DNA of 64,000 bases from the NCBI RefSeq assembly GCF_003324565.1, contig NZ_QOLA01000016.1, forward strand, positions 124,001-188,000. Reading direction: 5' to 3'. A program made the position numbers and the translations under genes. The notes below the pieces were generated by a model that saw nothing but the letters and a program-made list of their open reading frames with translations, ran no database searches and was not told where the DNA came from. The stretch comes from Streptomyces sp. SDr-06 (GTDB lineage: Bacteria > Actinomycetota > Actinomycetes > Streptomycetales > Streptomycetaceae). This document shows positions 52,901 to 60,847 of this stretch, piece after piece. Within the stretch, counting starts at the first letter, position 1. Each line of letters starts with the position of its first letter.

Positions 52901-53773
52901 GGCGGTCACTCGCTGCTCGCCACCCGGCTCAGCGCCCGCATCCGCGACGAGTTCGGCATCGAGATGCCGCTCAGGACGATCATCAAGTTCCCCACGGCGG
53001 GTGAGCTGGCCGCGCTGCTGCTCGTCGCCACGCCCGCGGACTCCTCCAACTCCCTGGAGGTCGTGCTCCCGCTGAACACCGACCCCGGCACGGGCAAGCC
53101 GCCGCTGTGGTTCTTCCACGGCGGAGGCGGCCTGGGCTGGACCTACTTCAGCTTCGCGGCGTACGTCCAGGACTATCCCGCCTATGCCCTGCAGGCCCGC
53201 GGCTCCGACGGCGTGGACAAGCTGGCGGACTCGGTCGAGGAGATGGTCGAGGACTACGTCACCGAGATGCTGAAGATCCAGCCGGAGGGCCCCTTCCACC
53301 TGATCGGCTGGTCCTACGGCGGCACCGTCGTGCAGGCCGTCGCCGAGGCGCTCGACCGGCGCGGCCACGAGATCGCCTTCACCGCCATCCTGGACTCCCA
53401 GCCGGGCGGACACGGCTTCACGGAGATCCACGCCGGCAAGACGCTGACGGACTACCGGGTCGAACTCGAGGAGTTCTTCGGCCAGTACATCGGCACCGAC
53501 AACCGGCAGGACTTCCTGGACGCCATGGCGAGGGTCCTGGCCAACAACACGAGCCGCATGATGGATTTCGAGTCGCCGGTCTACCGCGGCGACGTCATCT
53601 TCTTCAGCGCCACGCTCCAGGAGCAGTCCTACGCGCACCTGTGGAAGCCCTACATCCTCGGCTCCATCGAGGTGCACGACGTGCGCGCCACCCACCACGA
53701 GATGAACATGCCCTCGGCGGTCGCCGAGGTCATGGCGGTCATCAACCGCAAGCTGACGGAGCTGTACGCGTGA
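49961..53773 (+). CDS. NRPS, final module: C-A-PCP-TE
   Basis: A 1270-residue protein behind GAGGAG at 8 bases. Domains: C (HHIATDG near 131), A5 (YTSGSTGRPKG near 594, RTGDLVRW near 815), PCP (GGHSLLAT near 981) and a type I thioesterase (IGWSYGGTVVQAVAEAL, serine near 1118; WFFHGGGGLGW at its start). The A5 pocket reads about DMTQIIMTWK, which I cannot assign. The terminal thioesterase releases the peptide by hydrolysis or macrocyclisation; sequence alone does not tell which. With the upstream genes this gives five elongation modules plus the separately loaded first unit. Confidence 0.93.
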   Translation: MIPLSYAQRRMWILHQMEGGSENWNMPAAFRLTGSLDQDALVAAIRDVVDRHEILRTVYGTSDDGELFQRILPTAEAAPQVPVVEVAPEDVSRLVGESMVYRFDLTAEVPLQVRLFRVSPQEHVLVLVIHHIATDGSSGAPLVRDLAAAYTARLDGRAPGWEPLPVQYKDYTMWQRELLGDVADPDSLAAKQVAYWRKELAGVPQPLNLTLDRPRPVQASGRGATVGFTVEPEVSAGLQKLSDERGATLSMVLHAALAVLLRKLGGGDDITIGSSIAGRTDEALADLVGFFVNTQVLRADLSGDPSFTDLLAQVRDKSLAAYENQDVPFDTLVEAVNPERSAAYQPLFQVMLGLQNYARPELELAGLTLEVEQTIPSISKVDLFFNLATDDAGVLRGDLSYATDVFDRETAQAIGARFGRVLEQLVADPGMSVGDVDVLGVAERHHLLTEMNDTAEPTLELVESVRRQVRETPEALAIIGAEESLTYQQLEARSNQLAHWLAGHGVRAESRVAVRLPRTVNLVVALLAVLKAGGAYVPIDPDHPRSRIDYILEHADPLLVLDAEALAGVDWSSLPETAPEVVVRPENAQYVIYTSGSTGRPKGVTIPRGAVANYLATNQRRFPLTADDRMLFSTTVAFDMANTELYQPFISGATMVVADKDTVTDPAAVLELIRRHKVTAVQATPAFWQMLLMHDPNAAKDLRIIIGAEAVPVRLAETLAQQAAEVFNMYGPTETVTWCTEARVEVGEGAPIGRPMGNFHVYVLDARLRPVPCGVPGELYIAGAGMARGYQSRPGLTAERFVACPFGPDGARMYRTGDLVRWDRNDQLEYIERTDFQVKIRGYRIELGEIEHALTGHPQVAQAAAVVRENQDGDKRIVGYVMPEPAVAETDGGVQALVDDLPAFLRGRLPDYMVPATLIPLSEVPLTPNGKLDRAALPAEEADSEVSQEPRNAHEEKVCSFFSELLGLERVGVDDDFFALGGHSLLATRLSARIRDEFGIEMPLRTIIKFPTAGELAALLLVATPADSSNSLEVVLPLNTDPGTGKPPLWFFHGGGGLGWTYFSFAAYVQDYPAYALQARGSDGVDKLADSVEEMVEDYVTEMLKIQPEGPFHLIGWSYGGTVVQAVAEALDRRGHEIAFTAILDSQPGGHGFTEIHAGKTLTDYRVELEEFFGQYIGTDNRQDFLDAMARVLANNTSRMMDFESPVYRGDVIFFSATLQEQSYAHLWKPYILGSIEVHDVRATHHEMNMPSAVAEVMAVINRKLTELYA

Positions 53774-53837
53774 GCGGACGGCGAACTCCCACAACCGGTT
53801 CGACGAACCATCGCATGGATGATTGGGGTTGGTCGGG

Positions 53838-54575
53838 GTGACAGAGCCCGGCATGTCCACGAAACACGGGGACCAGGCCACGCTGCTGTGTGTGCCGTTC
53901 GCGGGAGCGGGTCCCTCGTTCTTCCACCCGTGGCGGGAACTGGCCGGCGACCGCTGGCGGGTGACCTCGCTCGAACTGCCCGGCAAGGAGCGGCGGATCC
54001 TGGAGGAGCCGTACCGCAACGTCGTCGAGGCCGCCAAGGGCTCGATCGACGACGTCGTCGCGGACCTCGGCGAAGGGGCGCGGACCGTGCTGTTCGGGCA
54101 CAGCCTGGGCGCGGTCCTCGCCTACGAGCTGGTCCACCTGCTCACCGCGCGCGGCGTGCACGTCGAGCGGCTGGTCGTCAGCGGCTCGCCGGGCCCCTGG
54201 ACCCAGCGCGAGCGGCGGGCGGCGGGACTGCCCGACGAGGAATTCCTCGCCCGGGTCGAGGAGTTCGCGGGGTTCCGGCATGAGGCCCTGGACCACCCCG
54301 AGATGCGGGAGCTGATCCTCCCGGTGCTGCAGGCCGACTGCGAGATGCACGAGAGCTACGTGCCGAGCACGGACGTCCCGGTGTCGGTGCCGATCTGCTC
54401 GCTGCGCGGCGACAGCGACGGGCTGGTCACCGCGGAAGAGGCCCGCCAGTGGCGGGACGCGACCACGTCGGACGAGTTCGGCTATGTGGAGTTCCCCGGC
54501 GATCACATGTATCTCGTCGACCTCGGTGCGCAGGTGCTGGACGTCATCGAGCGGGAATCCAGCGGCGCTCGCTAG
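53838..54575 (+). CDS. Type II thioesterase
   Basis: A 245-residue editing thioesterase: LLCVPFAGAGPSFFHPW, the elbow FGHSLGAVLAYEL, and a closing GDHMYLVD with the catalytic histidine. GTG 53838 (MTEPGMSTKHGDQ) is the assumed start; ATG 53853 is possible. It lies 64 bp after the last NRPS and is the one most naturally paired with the NRPS line. It is not especially close to the other two free thioesterases, which share longer identical stretches with each other. Confidence 0.9.
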   Translation: MTEPGMSTKHGDQATLLCVPFAGAGPSFFHPWRELAGDRWRVTSLELPGKERRILEEPYRNVVEAAKGSIDDVVADLGEGARTVLFGHSLGAVLAYELVHLLTARGVHVERLVVSGSPGPWTQRERRAAGLPDEEFLARVEEFAGFRHEALDHPEMRELILPVLQADCEMHESYVPSTDVPVSVPICSLRGDSDGLVTAEEARQWRDATTSDEFGYVEFPGDHMYLVDLGAQVLDVIERESSGAR

Positions 54576-54663
54576 CGTGGGGTGCGGGGCTTCGCCTCGC
54601 GCCGAGCCCGGCGCACACGTCCACCGGACGCCCCGCTCCGCCGCCGCCCCGCCACCGCGCGGG

Positions 54664-54695
54664 GCGGGCGGGTCCCGCAACCAGGACCCGCCCGC
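54664..54695 (+). terminator. Terminator after the NRPS operon
   Basis: GCGGGCGGGTCC (54664-54675) pairs perfectly with GGACCCGCCCGC (54684-54695) around an 8-base loop, in the 262-bp gap before the PLP enzyme gene. Confidence 0.8.
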
Positions 54696-54837
54696 GTTCT
54701 CCGTCACGGGCCCATGCGCACGAGCGCCGGCCGCGGAGTGTCCGGACACCGACCGAGAGCTCTCGCTCCGCTCCTCGCCTGCGCAGCGCCCGTCCCGCGA
54801 AGGCACCCCGAAATCGCCGAAGAAACGGAGACACATC

Positions 54838-55848
54838 ATGTCGATCGGTGCGCAGGCCGTGGCCCTCGCCGAGCAGCCGTCGCCGCTGACCCACGACGGA
54901 GTGGACGACGCCCGGCGCCGCATCGCCGAACGGGTGGCGCGGACCCCCGTCGTACGCAGCGAGGAACTGGACCGGGTGGCCGGAGCCCGGCTGTGGCTGA
55001 AAGCGGAGAACCTCCAGACCGGCGGCTCCTTCAAGATGCGCGGCGCGCTGCTCGCCGTGGAGCGGCTGGCCGGGTCCGGCAGCCTCGGCGTGGTCGCGCA
55101 GTCCACCGGCAACCACGCCATAGCCGTCGCGCTGGCCGCCGCCCAGTACGGGCTCGAGGCCGTACTGGTGCTGCCCGTCGACGCCGCCCCGACCAAGGTG
55201 CGGCGCATCAGGGACATCGGCGCCCAGGTGCTCCAGGCCGGCACCACTCTCGCCGAGCGGATCGCGGTCGTCGAGGAGCTCAAGCTGACCCGCGGCCTCG
55301 ACGAGATCGACCCCTACCAGAACCCGGACGTGGTCACCGGCCAGGGCACCGCCACCGCCGACCTGCTGCACCAGGTGAACGCGGCCGGCGGCCGCTTGGA
55401 CGCGGTCGTGGTGCCGGTGGGCGGCGGCAGCGCGCTGGCCGGCGCGTGCCTGGCCACCACCGGCCAGGACATCGATGTCTACGGCGCCGAGCCCAGCGCT
55501 GTGCCCGCCCTGACGGCGGCCCTGCGCGCCGGAGGGCCGGTCACCGTCGACGCCCGGCCCACCATCGCCGACGGCCTGCGCCCCGACCGCATCGGCCAAC
55601 TCCCCTACGACCTGGCCCATGACACCGTCGCCGGCGTCTTCACGATCGACGAGGACGCCATCGCCGAAGCGCTGCGCCTGGTCCTCGTCCACGCCCGGCT
55701 GGTCATCGAACCCGCCGCCGCCACCGCCGTGGCGGGCGCCCTGCGCCTCGCCGCCGAGGGCCGTGCCCGCGACATCGGGGTGCTGGTCTCGGGCGGCAAC
55801 GTCGACACCGGCCTGGTGGCATCCCTCCTGGGCCACCGGCCCTCCTGA
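54838..55848 (+). CDS. PLP-dependent threonine dehydratase/serine racemase-like enzyme
   Basis: A 336-residue fold-type II PLP enzyme. Seen are VARTPVVRSEELDRVAGARL, the PLP lysine in GGSFKMRGALLAVE, QSTGNHAIAVALAAAQYG, and the phosphate-binding loop PVGGGSALAG. Family members deaminate threonine or serine, racemise serine, or replace a beta-substituent. The IlvA C-terminal regulatory domain is absent, so it is a catabolic or biosynthetic short form. With the ornithine-cyclodeaminase-like gene at 59506 it could make a 2,3-diamino acid, as SbnA/SbnB-type pairs do, although SbnA itself is closer to cysteine synthase. The other option is 2-oxobutyrate supply. It is monocistronic as far as seen, behind ACGGAG. 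Confidence 0.8.
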   Translation: MSIGAQAVALAEQPSPLTHDGVDDARRRIAERVARTPVVRSEELDRVAGARLWLKAENLQTGGSFKMRGALLAVERLAGSGSLGVVAQSTGNHAIAVALAAAQYGLEAVLVLPVDAAPTKVRRIRDIGAQVLQAGTTLAERIAVVEELKLTRGLDEIDPYQNPDVVTGQGTATADLLHQVNAAGGRLDAVVVPVGGGSALAGACLATTGQDIDVYGAEPSAVPALTAALRAGGPVTVDARPTIADGLRPDRIGQLPYDLAHDTVAGVFTIDEDAIAEALRLVLVHARLVIEPAAATAVAGALRLAAEGRARDIGVLVSGGNVDTGLVASLLGHRPS

Positions 55849-55878
55849 ATCCGCATTACCGCGTCCGGACCCCTCCCC

Positions 55879-55894
55879 GTCCCGCCGGCGGGAC
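55879..55894. promoter_or_regulatory. Perfect 16-bp palindrome before the Dabb-PhzF operon (LmbU-type site)
   Basis: GTCCCGCCGGCGGGAC, identical to 31858-31873, in the 263-bp gap between the PLP enzyme and the Dabb gene. It probably controls the eight-kilobase precursor operon downstream. Confidence 0.75.
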
Positions 55895-56111
55895 ACACGT
55901 GCCGGCGAGCGGAACAGCCTTGCGAAATTCCCTCGGCCGCGCATGGCGACGCGTCAATTCGACGTGCGTCGTACGGCCGCTGGGGGCAGGGCGGTAGAGC
56001 CTGGGCCTCCCGCCCGGTCATCGAAATTGTTTGGTTGAACGGCGCCTTCGAGAGCGGCATGCTCGTGAATGCGCCGAAGAAACCAGCCGACATGCTGCAC
56101 GAAAGGCAATC

Positions 56112-56408
56112 GTGATCACGCACATTGTTCTTTTCAAGCTCAAGGACGGCATCGAGCGCTCCGCCCCGTCCGTGGTCGAGGCCGAGGAGTTCGCCCGGGC
56201 GGTCGGCAGCAACGTGCCCGAACTCGTCGACTGGCGGGTGGGCTGGAACACCGTCGACCGGGACATCTCCTACGACTTCGCCGCCTTCGGTGTGCTGCCG
56301 GACCTCGCCGCGCTGGAGAGGTACCAGGCGAACGAGTACCACCAGAAGTCCGTCCAGAAATGGCGGGCGATATCCGACTGGGTCGTCGCCGACCTGGAAG
56401 ACCTCTGA
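56112..56408 (+). CDS. Stress-response A/B barrel (Dabb) domain protein
   Basis: A 98-residue protein from GTG 56112 behind GAAAGG. It begins MITHIVLFKLKDGIE, the typical Dabb start, and has DISYDFAAFGVLPDLAALE and YQANEYHQKSVQKW. The dimeric alpha-beta barrel fold is used by small cyclases, dehydratases and decarboxylases as well as by proteins of unknown role. As first gene of the operon with the adenylating ligase, aminotransferase and prephenate decarboxylase, it could act on an unstable pathway intermediate. No catalytic residue can be assigned. Confidence 0.82.
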   Translation: MITHIVLFKLKDGIERSAPSVVEAEEFARAVGSNVPELVDWRVGWNTVDRDISYDFAAFGVLPDLAALERYQANEYHQKSVQKWRAISDWVVADLEDL

Positions 56409-56418
56409 AGGAGGATGG

Positions 56419-57846
56419 GTGTTCACGCAATACGACCCGGAATCCGCTGCGCTCACCGACGAGCTGCGCGGACTGTTCGACGAGTTCGCCGCGGGGAAGT
56501 GGTCGGCCGACGATCTGGAAAGGCACCAGACCGGAAAGCTGCGCGAGGTGCTCGCCTATGTACGCGCCAACTCCCCGTTCTACGGGACGAAGCTGCGCGG
56601 AATATCTGACGAGGCCCTTTCGGGACTCGGGCTCGAGGATCTGCGGAACCTCCCCTTCACCACCAAGGCGGAATTGCAGGAAGCCCAGTTCGACCTCCTC
56701 TCCCTCCCCGTCTCCGCCGCCTGGACCTTCTACGAGACCACCGGCACCACCGGGAAGCCGACTCCGTGCCCCCGCACCAACGGCGACACCATCCACAACA
56801 ACACGGTCCTGACCGCCTATTACCGGGACGTCCTCGCGCCGCACGGTGACAGCCAGGTCATCGGCATCTCGGGCCCCACCGAACTGCACGCCACTGGTGA
56901 CACGTTCGGCGACGTGTGCCGCAACCTCGGGCACGCCGTCGCCAAGATGTGGCCGCACTCCCCCGTCATCGGGTTCGACCGCGCCCTTGAGGTCATGCGA
57001 CTGCTGCCGGTCACCGGTCTCTTCTGCACGCCGGGCATGGCCCTGAGCCTGGCCCGCAAGGCCGTCGAGGCGGGCCTCGACCCCCGCCGCGACTTCTCCC
57101 TCGACGTCCTCATGATGACCGGCGAGCTGCTCTCGCCCAGCCTGCGCGACAACATCGGCGAACTCTGGGGCGCCGAGGCCCACAACTGCCTCTACGCCTC
57201 CCAGGAGGCCTCTGTCCTCGCGGCCGCCACCTCCGACGGAACGCTGCGCATCGCACCGCTGATCAACCTCTACGAGGTGATCGACCCCGCCACCGGTGAG
57301 CCCGTGACGCCCGGCCCCGACGGGGTGCGCTACGGCGAACTCGTCGTCACCAACCTGTACACCGGCGCCAAACCCCTCGTCCGCTACCGCACCGGCGACA
57401 TGGTGCGCATGACTGAGCCCGGCCTCGGTGCCGCCGTACCGGCGCCATCGGTGGAAGCCGTCGGACGCGTCCGCGACCGGCTCCGGCTCAACGGGCACCT
57501 CGTCAACGGCTACGACCTGGAGAACCTGCTGCTGCGCCACTTCCGCGGCTACCTCGACTATCAGATCACCGTCTCCGGCGACGCCACGGGCACCGACCTG
57601 CTGTCCCTGACCCTGAACGCCGAACCGGACCGCATCCAGGACCTCGACGTCGAACGGGCCGTGGCGGACTGTCGCGAGGAACTGGACACCGAGCTGAGCG
57701 TGGGCTTCGGTGACCCCGGCCCCATCACCAGCACCGGCGCCATGGTGAGCTGGAAGGCCGCCCGCGTGCGGGACCTGCGCGACGCAAACACCGGGGCCTC
57801 GGTCGAGTCCCGCTCGGCCGAGCGGATCGCCGGGGACCGGGCATGA
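56419..57846 (+). CDS. Phenylacetate-CoA ligase-like adenylate-forming enzyme
   Basis: A 475-residue member of the ANL superfamily. GTG 56419 follows AAGGAGG by 4 bases and lies 10 bp after the Dabb stop. It shows FYGTKLRGISDEALSG, the adenylate loop FYETTGTTGKPTPCPR, LMMTGELLSPSLRDNIGEL, and YRTGDMVRM. Such proteins form acyl adenylates and then acyl-CoA, acyl-ACP or, in some antibiotic pathways, amides. No A10-type lysine is obvious in the shortened C-terminal subdomain. The substrate is unknown; the tandem ACP or the free PCP could be acceptors. Its operon neighbours suggest a prephenate-derived acid. Confidence 0.82.
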   Translation: MFTQYDPESAALTDELRGLFDEFAAGKWSADDLERHQTGKLREVLAYVRANSPFYGTKLRGISDEALSGLGLEDLRNLPFTTKAELQEAQFDLLSLPVSAAWTFYETTGTTGKPTPCPRTNGDTIHNNTVLTAYYRDVLAPHGDSQVIGISGPTELHATGDTFGDVCRNLGHAVAKMWPHSPVIGFDRALEVMRLLPVTGLFCTPGMALSLARKAVEAGLDPRRDFSLDVLMMTGELLSPSLRDNIGELWGAEAHNCLYASQEASVLAAATSDGTLRIAPLINLYEVIDPATGEPVTPGPDGVRYGELVVTNLYTGAKPLVRYRTGDMVRMTEPGLGAAVPAPSVEAVGRVRDRLRLNGHLVNGYDLENLLLRHFRGYLDYQITVSGDATGTDLLSLTLNAEPDRIQDLDVERAVADCREELDTELSVGFGDPGPITSTGAMVSWKAARVRDLRDANTGASVESRSAERIAGDRA

Positions 57847-58880
57847 CGGCCGGCCCGCCCGTCCTCGACGCCGCCCCCGAGCAGCGGCCGACCCAGCTCG
57901 GCCTCGGCCCCTGGGCCTACGACCGCGGTGACTTCGTCGCGGCCACGGCCCCGCGGCTGCCGCTCTCCACCCAGGGACTGCACTACGGGACCGCGGTGTT
58001 CGAGGGCATCCGTGCCTACCGCACCGACCACGGACACCAGTTGTTCCGGGCCCGCGAGCACTACGAACGCCTGCTGCGCGGCTGCCGGATCCTGCGCATC
58101 ACCGGCATCCCCTCCACCGCCCAGGAACTCATCGACATCACCGTCGAGTTGCTGCGCAGGAACGCGCACGAGGGAGACGTCTACGTGCGTCCCCTGGCGC
58201 ACAAGCTCTCCCTGCTGCCGGGCACCCCGCCCGGCGTCTCCCTCGCCGGGGTGTCCGACGCGCTGTCCCTCACCACGTTCGGATATCCGACCTCCGGCGC
58301 GGCCGACGAGGTGCGCTGCGCCCTCAGCGCCTGGCGGCGCCCCTCCAGCGACGCGCTCCCCGTTCAGGCGAAGACCGCCGGTGGCTATGTGACCAGCGCC
58401 CTCGCCTGCGACGAGGCGCGCGCGGCCGGGTACGACGACGCCATCCTCCTGGACCGCTGGGGCAACGTCGCCGAAGCGAGTACCGCCAACGTGTTCGTGG
58501 TGCGCGACGGCGTACTCGTCACCCCGCCGGCCACCGGCGACCTGCTGCCCGGCATCACCCGGGACACCGTGATCACCCTGTGCCGGGAGAACGGGACGAC
58601 GGTCCTGGAACGCACGCTCAGCCCCGCGGACCTCTACACCGCCGACGAGGTGTTCCTCACCTCCACCGGCAAGGCAGTGGCCTCCGTGGTCGAGCTGTCC
58701 GGCCGGGTCATCGGCAGCGGCTCGGCCGGACCGGTCGCGGCCCGCGTGGCCGCGCTCTACCACACGGCGACGACCGCCCAGGGCGGGGACGTGACCCACC
58801 CGGAGTGGCTCCTCACCGTCGAGCCGTCCGTACCCCTGACCCACCCCTCATCCACGCCAAGCGAAGGGAACACCCGATGA
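57843..58880 (+). CDS. Class IV (branched-chain type) aminotransferase
   Basis: A 345-residue fold-type IV PLP aminotransferase; its ATG overlaps the ligase stop (ATGA). Signatures are QGLHYGTAVFEGIRAYRT, the PLP lysine in PVQAKTAGGYVTSALAC, and EASTANVFVVRDG, DLLPGITRDTV. The family transaminates branched-chain 2-oxo acids, but cluster-borne members accept other hydrophobic 2-oxo acids. Translational coupling to the prephenate decarboxylase suggests it aminates the dihydro-hydroxyphenylpyruvate product, the step done by BacF in the bacilysin pathway (a different aminotransferase class). ADCL-type or ordinary BCAT function is less likely in this setting. Confidence 0.88.
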   Translation: MTAGPPVLDAAPEQRPTQLGLGPWAYDRGDFVAATAPRLPLSTQGLHYGTAVFEGIRAYRTDHGHQLFRAREHYERLLRGCRILRITGIPSTAQELIDITVELLRRNAHEGDVYVRPLAHKLSLLPGTPPGVSLAGVSDALSLTTFGYPTSGAADEVRCALSAWRRPSSDALPVQAKTAGGYVTSALACDEARAAGYDDAILLDRWGNVAEASTANVFVVRDGVLVTPPATGDLLPGITRDTVITLCRENGTTVLERTLSPADLYTADEVFLTSTGKAVASVVELSGRVIGSGSAGPVAARVAALYHTATTAQGGDVTHPEWLLTVEPSVPLTHPSSTPSEGNTR

Positions 58881-59518
58881 TGCCCTCCGACCTGATCTCG
58901 CTCCTGCGCCCCGGCTCCCACCGTCCCGCGGTGATCGGCACGCTCGGCCCGCCCGGAACCAGCAGCGAAGTGGCGGCCAAGCGGTACGCCGTGCAGATGA
59001 CCGGACCCGACGGGCCGCGCGTCGACATCCGTCTGTACGACACCTACGAGGAGGCCGGAGAGGCCCTCCGCGCCGGCGAGGTGAGCCACATCGTCGTGGC
59101 CAACGCCTACAAGGCGGTCTTCCAGTTCTACATGGACCCGGCCGTCGACCTGGCCGGGGTTTTCGTGATGGACACCCCGTTGTACGGCATCGCCAAGCGC
59201 CGGGACTCCGGGCCGGTGCCGGACGTCCCGGTCATCTCCAGCCACCCCTCGCCCGAGCCGATCATCGCCCAGCTCCTGCCGGAGCGGCACGAGACCTTCA
59301 AGGTGATTCACGAGGACTCCACCAGCGCCGCCGCCCGCGCGGTCGTCGACGGAAGCGCGGATCTCGCGCTCACCACTCTGCCGGCCGCGCAGCTGCACGG
59401 CCTGGAGTTCATCTCCCGCACCCGGCCCATCCGCATGGTCTGGTCGGTTTTCGGCGGCGCCACGGTGAGCGCGCACCAGAAGCAGAACACGAAGGAGAAG
59501 GCTCCGTGCTTCTCCTGA
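58877..59518 (+). CDS. Prephenate decarboxylase, BacA/AerD/SalX family
   Basis: A 213-residue protein, close in length to BacA (about 204). It aligns from memory with BacA at TLGPPGTSSEVAAKRY (BacA TLGPEGTSSEYAAKHF), FYMDPAVDLAGVFVMDTPLY, VISSHPSPEPII and IRMVWSVFGG. The family resembles prephenate dehydratase but decarboxylates prephenate without aromatising, giving a dihydro-4-hydroxyphenylpyruvate. Known uses are bacilysin anticapsin, the Choi unit of aeruginosins, and cyclohexenylalanine of salinosporamide. It overlaps both neighbours (aminotransferase stop, cyclodeaminase start), so the three are one functional unit. It probably makes a non-aromatic, cyclohexadienyl-type amino acid for the DAWT-type NRPS module. 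Confidence 0.9.
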   Translation: MMPSDLISLLRPGSHRPAVIGTLGPPGTSSEVAAKRYAVQMTGPDGPRVDIRLYDTYEEAGEALRAGEVSHIVVANAYKAVFQFYMDPAVDLAGVFVMDTPLYGIAKRRDSGPVPDVPVISSHPSPEPIIAQLLPERHETFKVIHEDSTSAAARAVVDGSADLALTTLPAAQLHGLEFISRTRPIRMVWSVFGGATVSAHQKQNTKEKAPCFS

Positions 59519-60495
59519 ACGGGGACCAGGTACGCCAGGCCCTGCCGGTGGCGCAGGCGCACCAGGTGGTGGCCGAGGTGATGCGCCGCTACAGCGGCGG
59601 CGACGTCGTCCAGCCGGTGCGCACCGTCCTCGGATCCGGCCGGGACACCTCGCTGTTCGCCGCCATGCCGTGTCACGTCGTCGGCGAGATTGACTCGGGA
59701 TACGGCATGAAGGCGGTGCTGCACGCGCCCGGCAACCACGCCCGGGGGCTGCCGACCCACGTGGGTCTGGTGGTGGTGTTCGACCCCGAGACCGCGCAAC
59801 CCCTGGCACTGATCGACGGCGCGTCCGTGACCGCGCTGCGCACAGCCGCGGCCTCCGCCGTGGCGACCGAGGCGCTGGCCGCCCCGGACGCCGGCGACCT
59901 CGCCCTCATCGGGGCCGGCACCCAGGCGCGCAGCCATCTGCTCGCGCTGCGGGAGGTCCGGCCGCTGCGCAGGGTCCGGCTGTGGAACCGGGGCCGGGTA
60001 CGGGCCGAGGAGTTCGTGGCGTGGGCGCGTGCGACGGCCGGCGTCGACGTCGAGCTGACCGACACGCCCGCGGACGCGCTGCGCGGCGCCGACCTGGTGT
60101 GCACGACCGTCGACACGGCCGAACCCGTGGTCCGCGCGGCGGACCTGGCCGAGGGCGTGCATGTCAACGCCGTCGGCTCCTCCGTCCCGGGCAAGCGCGA
60201 GCTGGACGCGGGCGCCGTGGCCTCGTGCACGGTCTTCGTGGACAGCAGGGACGGAGCGCTGCGCGAGTCCTCCGAGATCGCCGCGCCCGTGGAGGAGGGC
60301 CTGGTCCCCGCCGACCGGCCGCTGACCGAGATCGGCGAGGTCCTCCTGGGCAAGCATCCCGGCCGCACCGGCTCCACCGAGCGCACGCTCTACAAATCGC
60401 TCGGCATGGCCGCGCAGGACGTCGCCTCCGGATTCGCCATCGTCCGTGCCGCACGCCGCCTCGGCATCGGCACCGAGGCCGAGTTCACCTGCTGA
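59506..60495 (+). CDS. Ornithine cyclodeaminase/mu-crystallin-family reductase
   Basis: A 329-residue protein; GTG 59506 follows AAGGAG and overlaps the decarboxylase end by 13 bp. It has DSGYGMKAVLHAPGNHARGL, the NAD(P) site DLALIGAGTQARSHLLAL, and SSVPGKRELDAG. Family members make proline from ornithine, reduce cyclic imines, or act like SbnB in diaminopropionate synthesis. Ornithine-to-proline conversion would waste the pathway's ornithine. A role in reducing an imine from the prephenate branch, or in 2,3-diamino acid synthesis with the PLP enzyme at 54838, is more appealing. These alternatives cannot be separated by sequence alone. Confidence 0.85.
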   Translation: MLLLNGDQVRQALPVAQAHQVVAEVMRRYSGGDVVQPVRTVLGSGRDTSLFAAMPCHVVGEIDSGYGMKAVLHAPGNHARGLPTHVGLVVVFDPETAQPLALIDGASVTALRTAAASAVATEALAAPDAGDLALIGAGTQARSHLLALREVRPLRRVRLWNRGRVRAEEFVAWARATAGVDVELTDTPADALRGADLVCTTVDTAEPVVRAADLAEGVHVNAVGSSVPGKRELDAGAVASCTVFVDSRDGALRESSEIAAPVEEGLVPADRPLTEIGEVLLGKHPGRTGSTERTLYKSLGMAAQDVASGFAIVRAARRLGIGTEAEFTC

Positions 60496-60500
60496 GGACC

Positions 60501-60540
60501 CAGGGAACCAGGGAACCAGGGAATCAGGGAACCAGGGAGA
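60501..60540 (+). repeat. 8-bp tandem repeat, five units
   Basis: CAGGGAAC, CAGGGAAC, CAGGGAAT, CAGGGAAC, CAGGGAGA run head to tail between the cyclodeaminase-like gene and the DUF1330 gene. The last unit runs into the GAGAGG ribosome site. It is a slippage-prone spacer whose unit itself resembles a ribosome site. Confidence 0.85.
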
Positions 60541-60553
60541 GAGGACACACCGC

Positions 60554-60847
60554 ATGACGGCACTACTGATCGGCAACGTCGGCGTCATCGGCGACGAGCA
60601 GCGCATGGCGGAGTACCGCGCGAAGGTGCTGGACACCCTGCGCCTGTACGGCGGGGGGTTCGTGATCCGCGGCGGGGAGTTCGAGGTGTTCGAGGGCGCG
60701 TGGCACCCCGAGCACATGTCGGTCATGGGGTTCCCCACGGCCGAGGACGCCCGCCGCTGGTACGCCTCGCCGGAGTACCGCGCCATCGTCCCGCTCCGGG
60801 ACGGCACGCACATGGACCTCGTCCTGGTCGAGGGGGAGGGGGAATGA
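60554..60847 (+). CDS. DUF1330 small ferredoxin-like-fold protein
   Basis: A 97-residue protein from ATG 60554 behind AGGGAGAGAGG. It has RMAEYRAKVLDTLRLYGGGF, VFEGAWHPEHMSVMGFPTAE and RRWYASPEYRAI, typical of DUF1330/YciI-like alpha-beta barrels. The function is unknown; relatives occur in biosynthetic operons and may bind or isomerise small ligands. Its stop overlaps the PhzF start (ATGA). It is the second small barrel protein of this operon, with the Dabb protein at 56112. Confidence 0.8.
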   Translation: MTALLIGNVGVIGDEQRMAEYRAKVLDTLRLYGGGFVIRGGEFEVFEGAWHPEHMSVMGFPTAEDARRWYASPEYRAIVPLRDGTHMDLVLVEGEGE

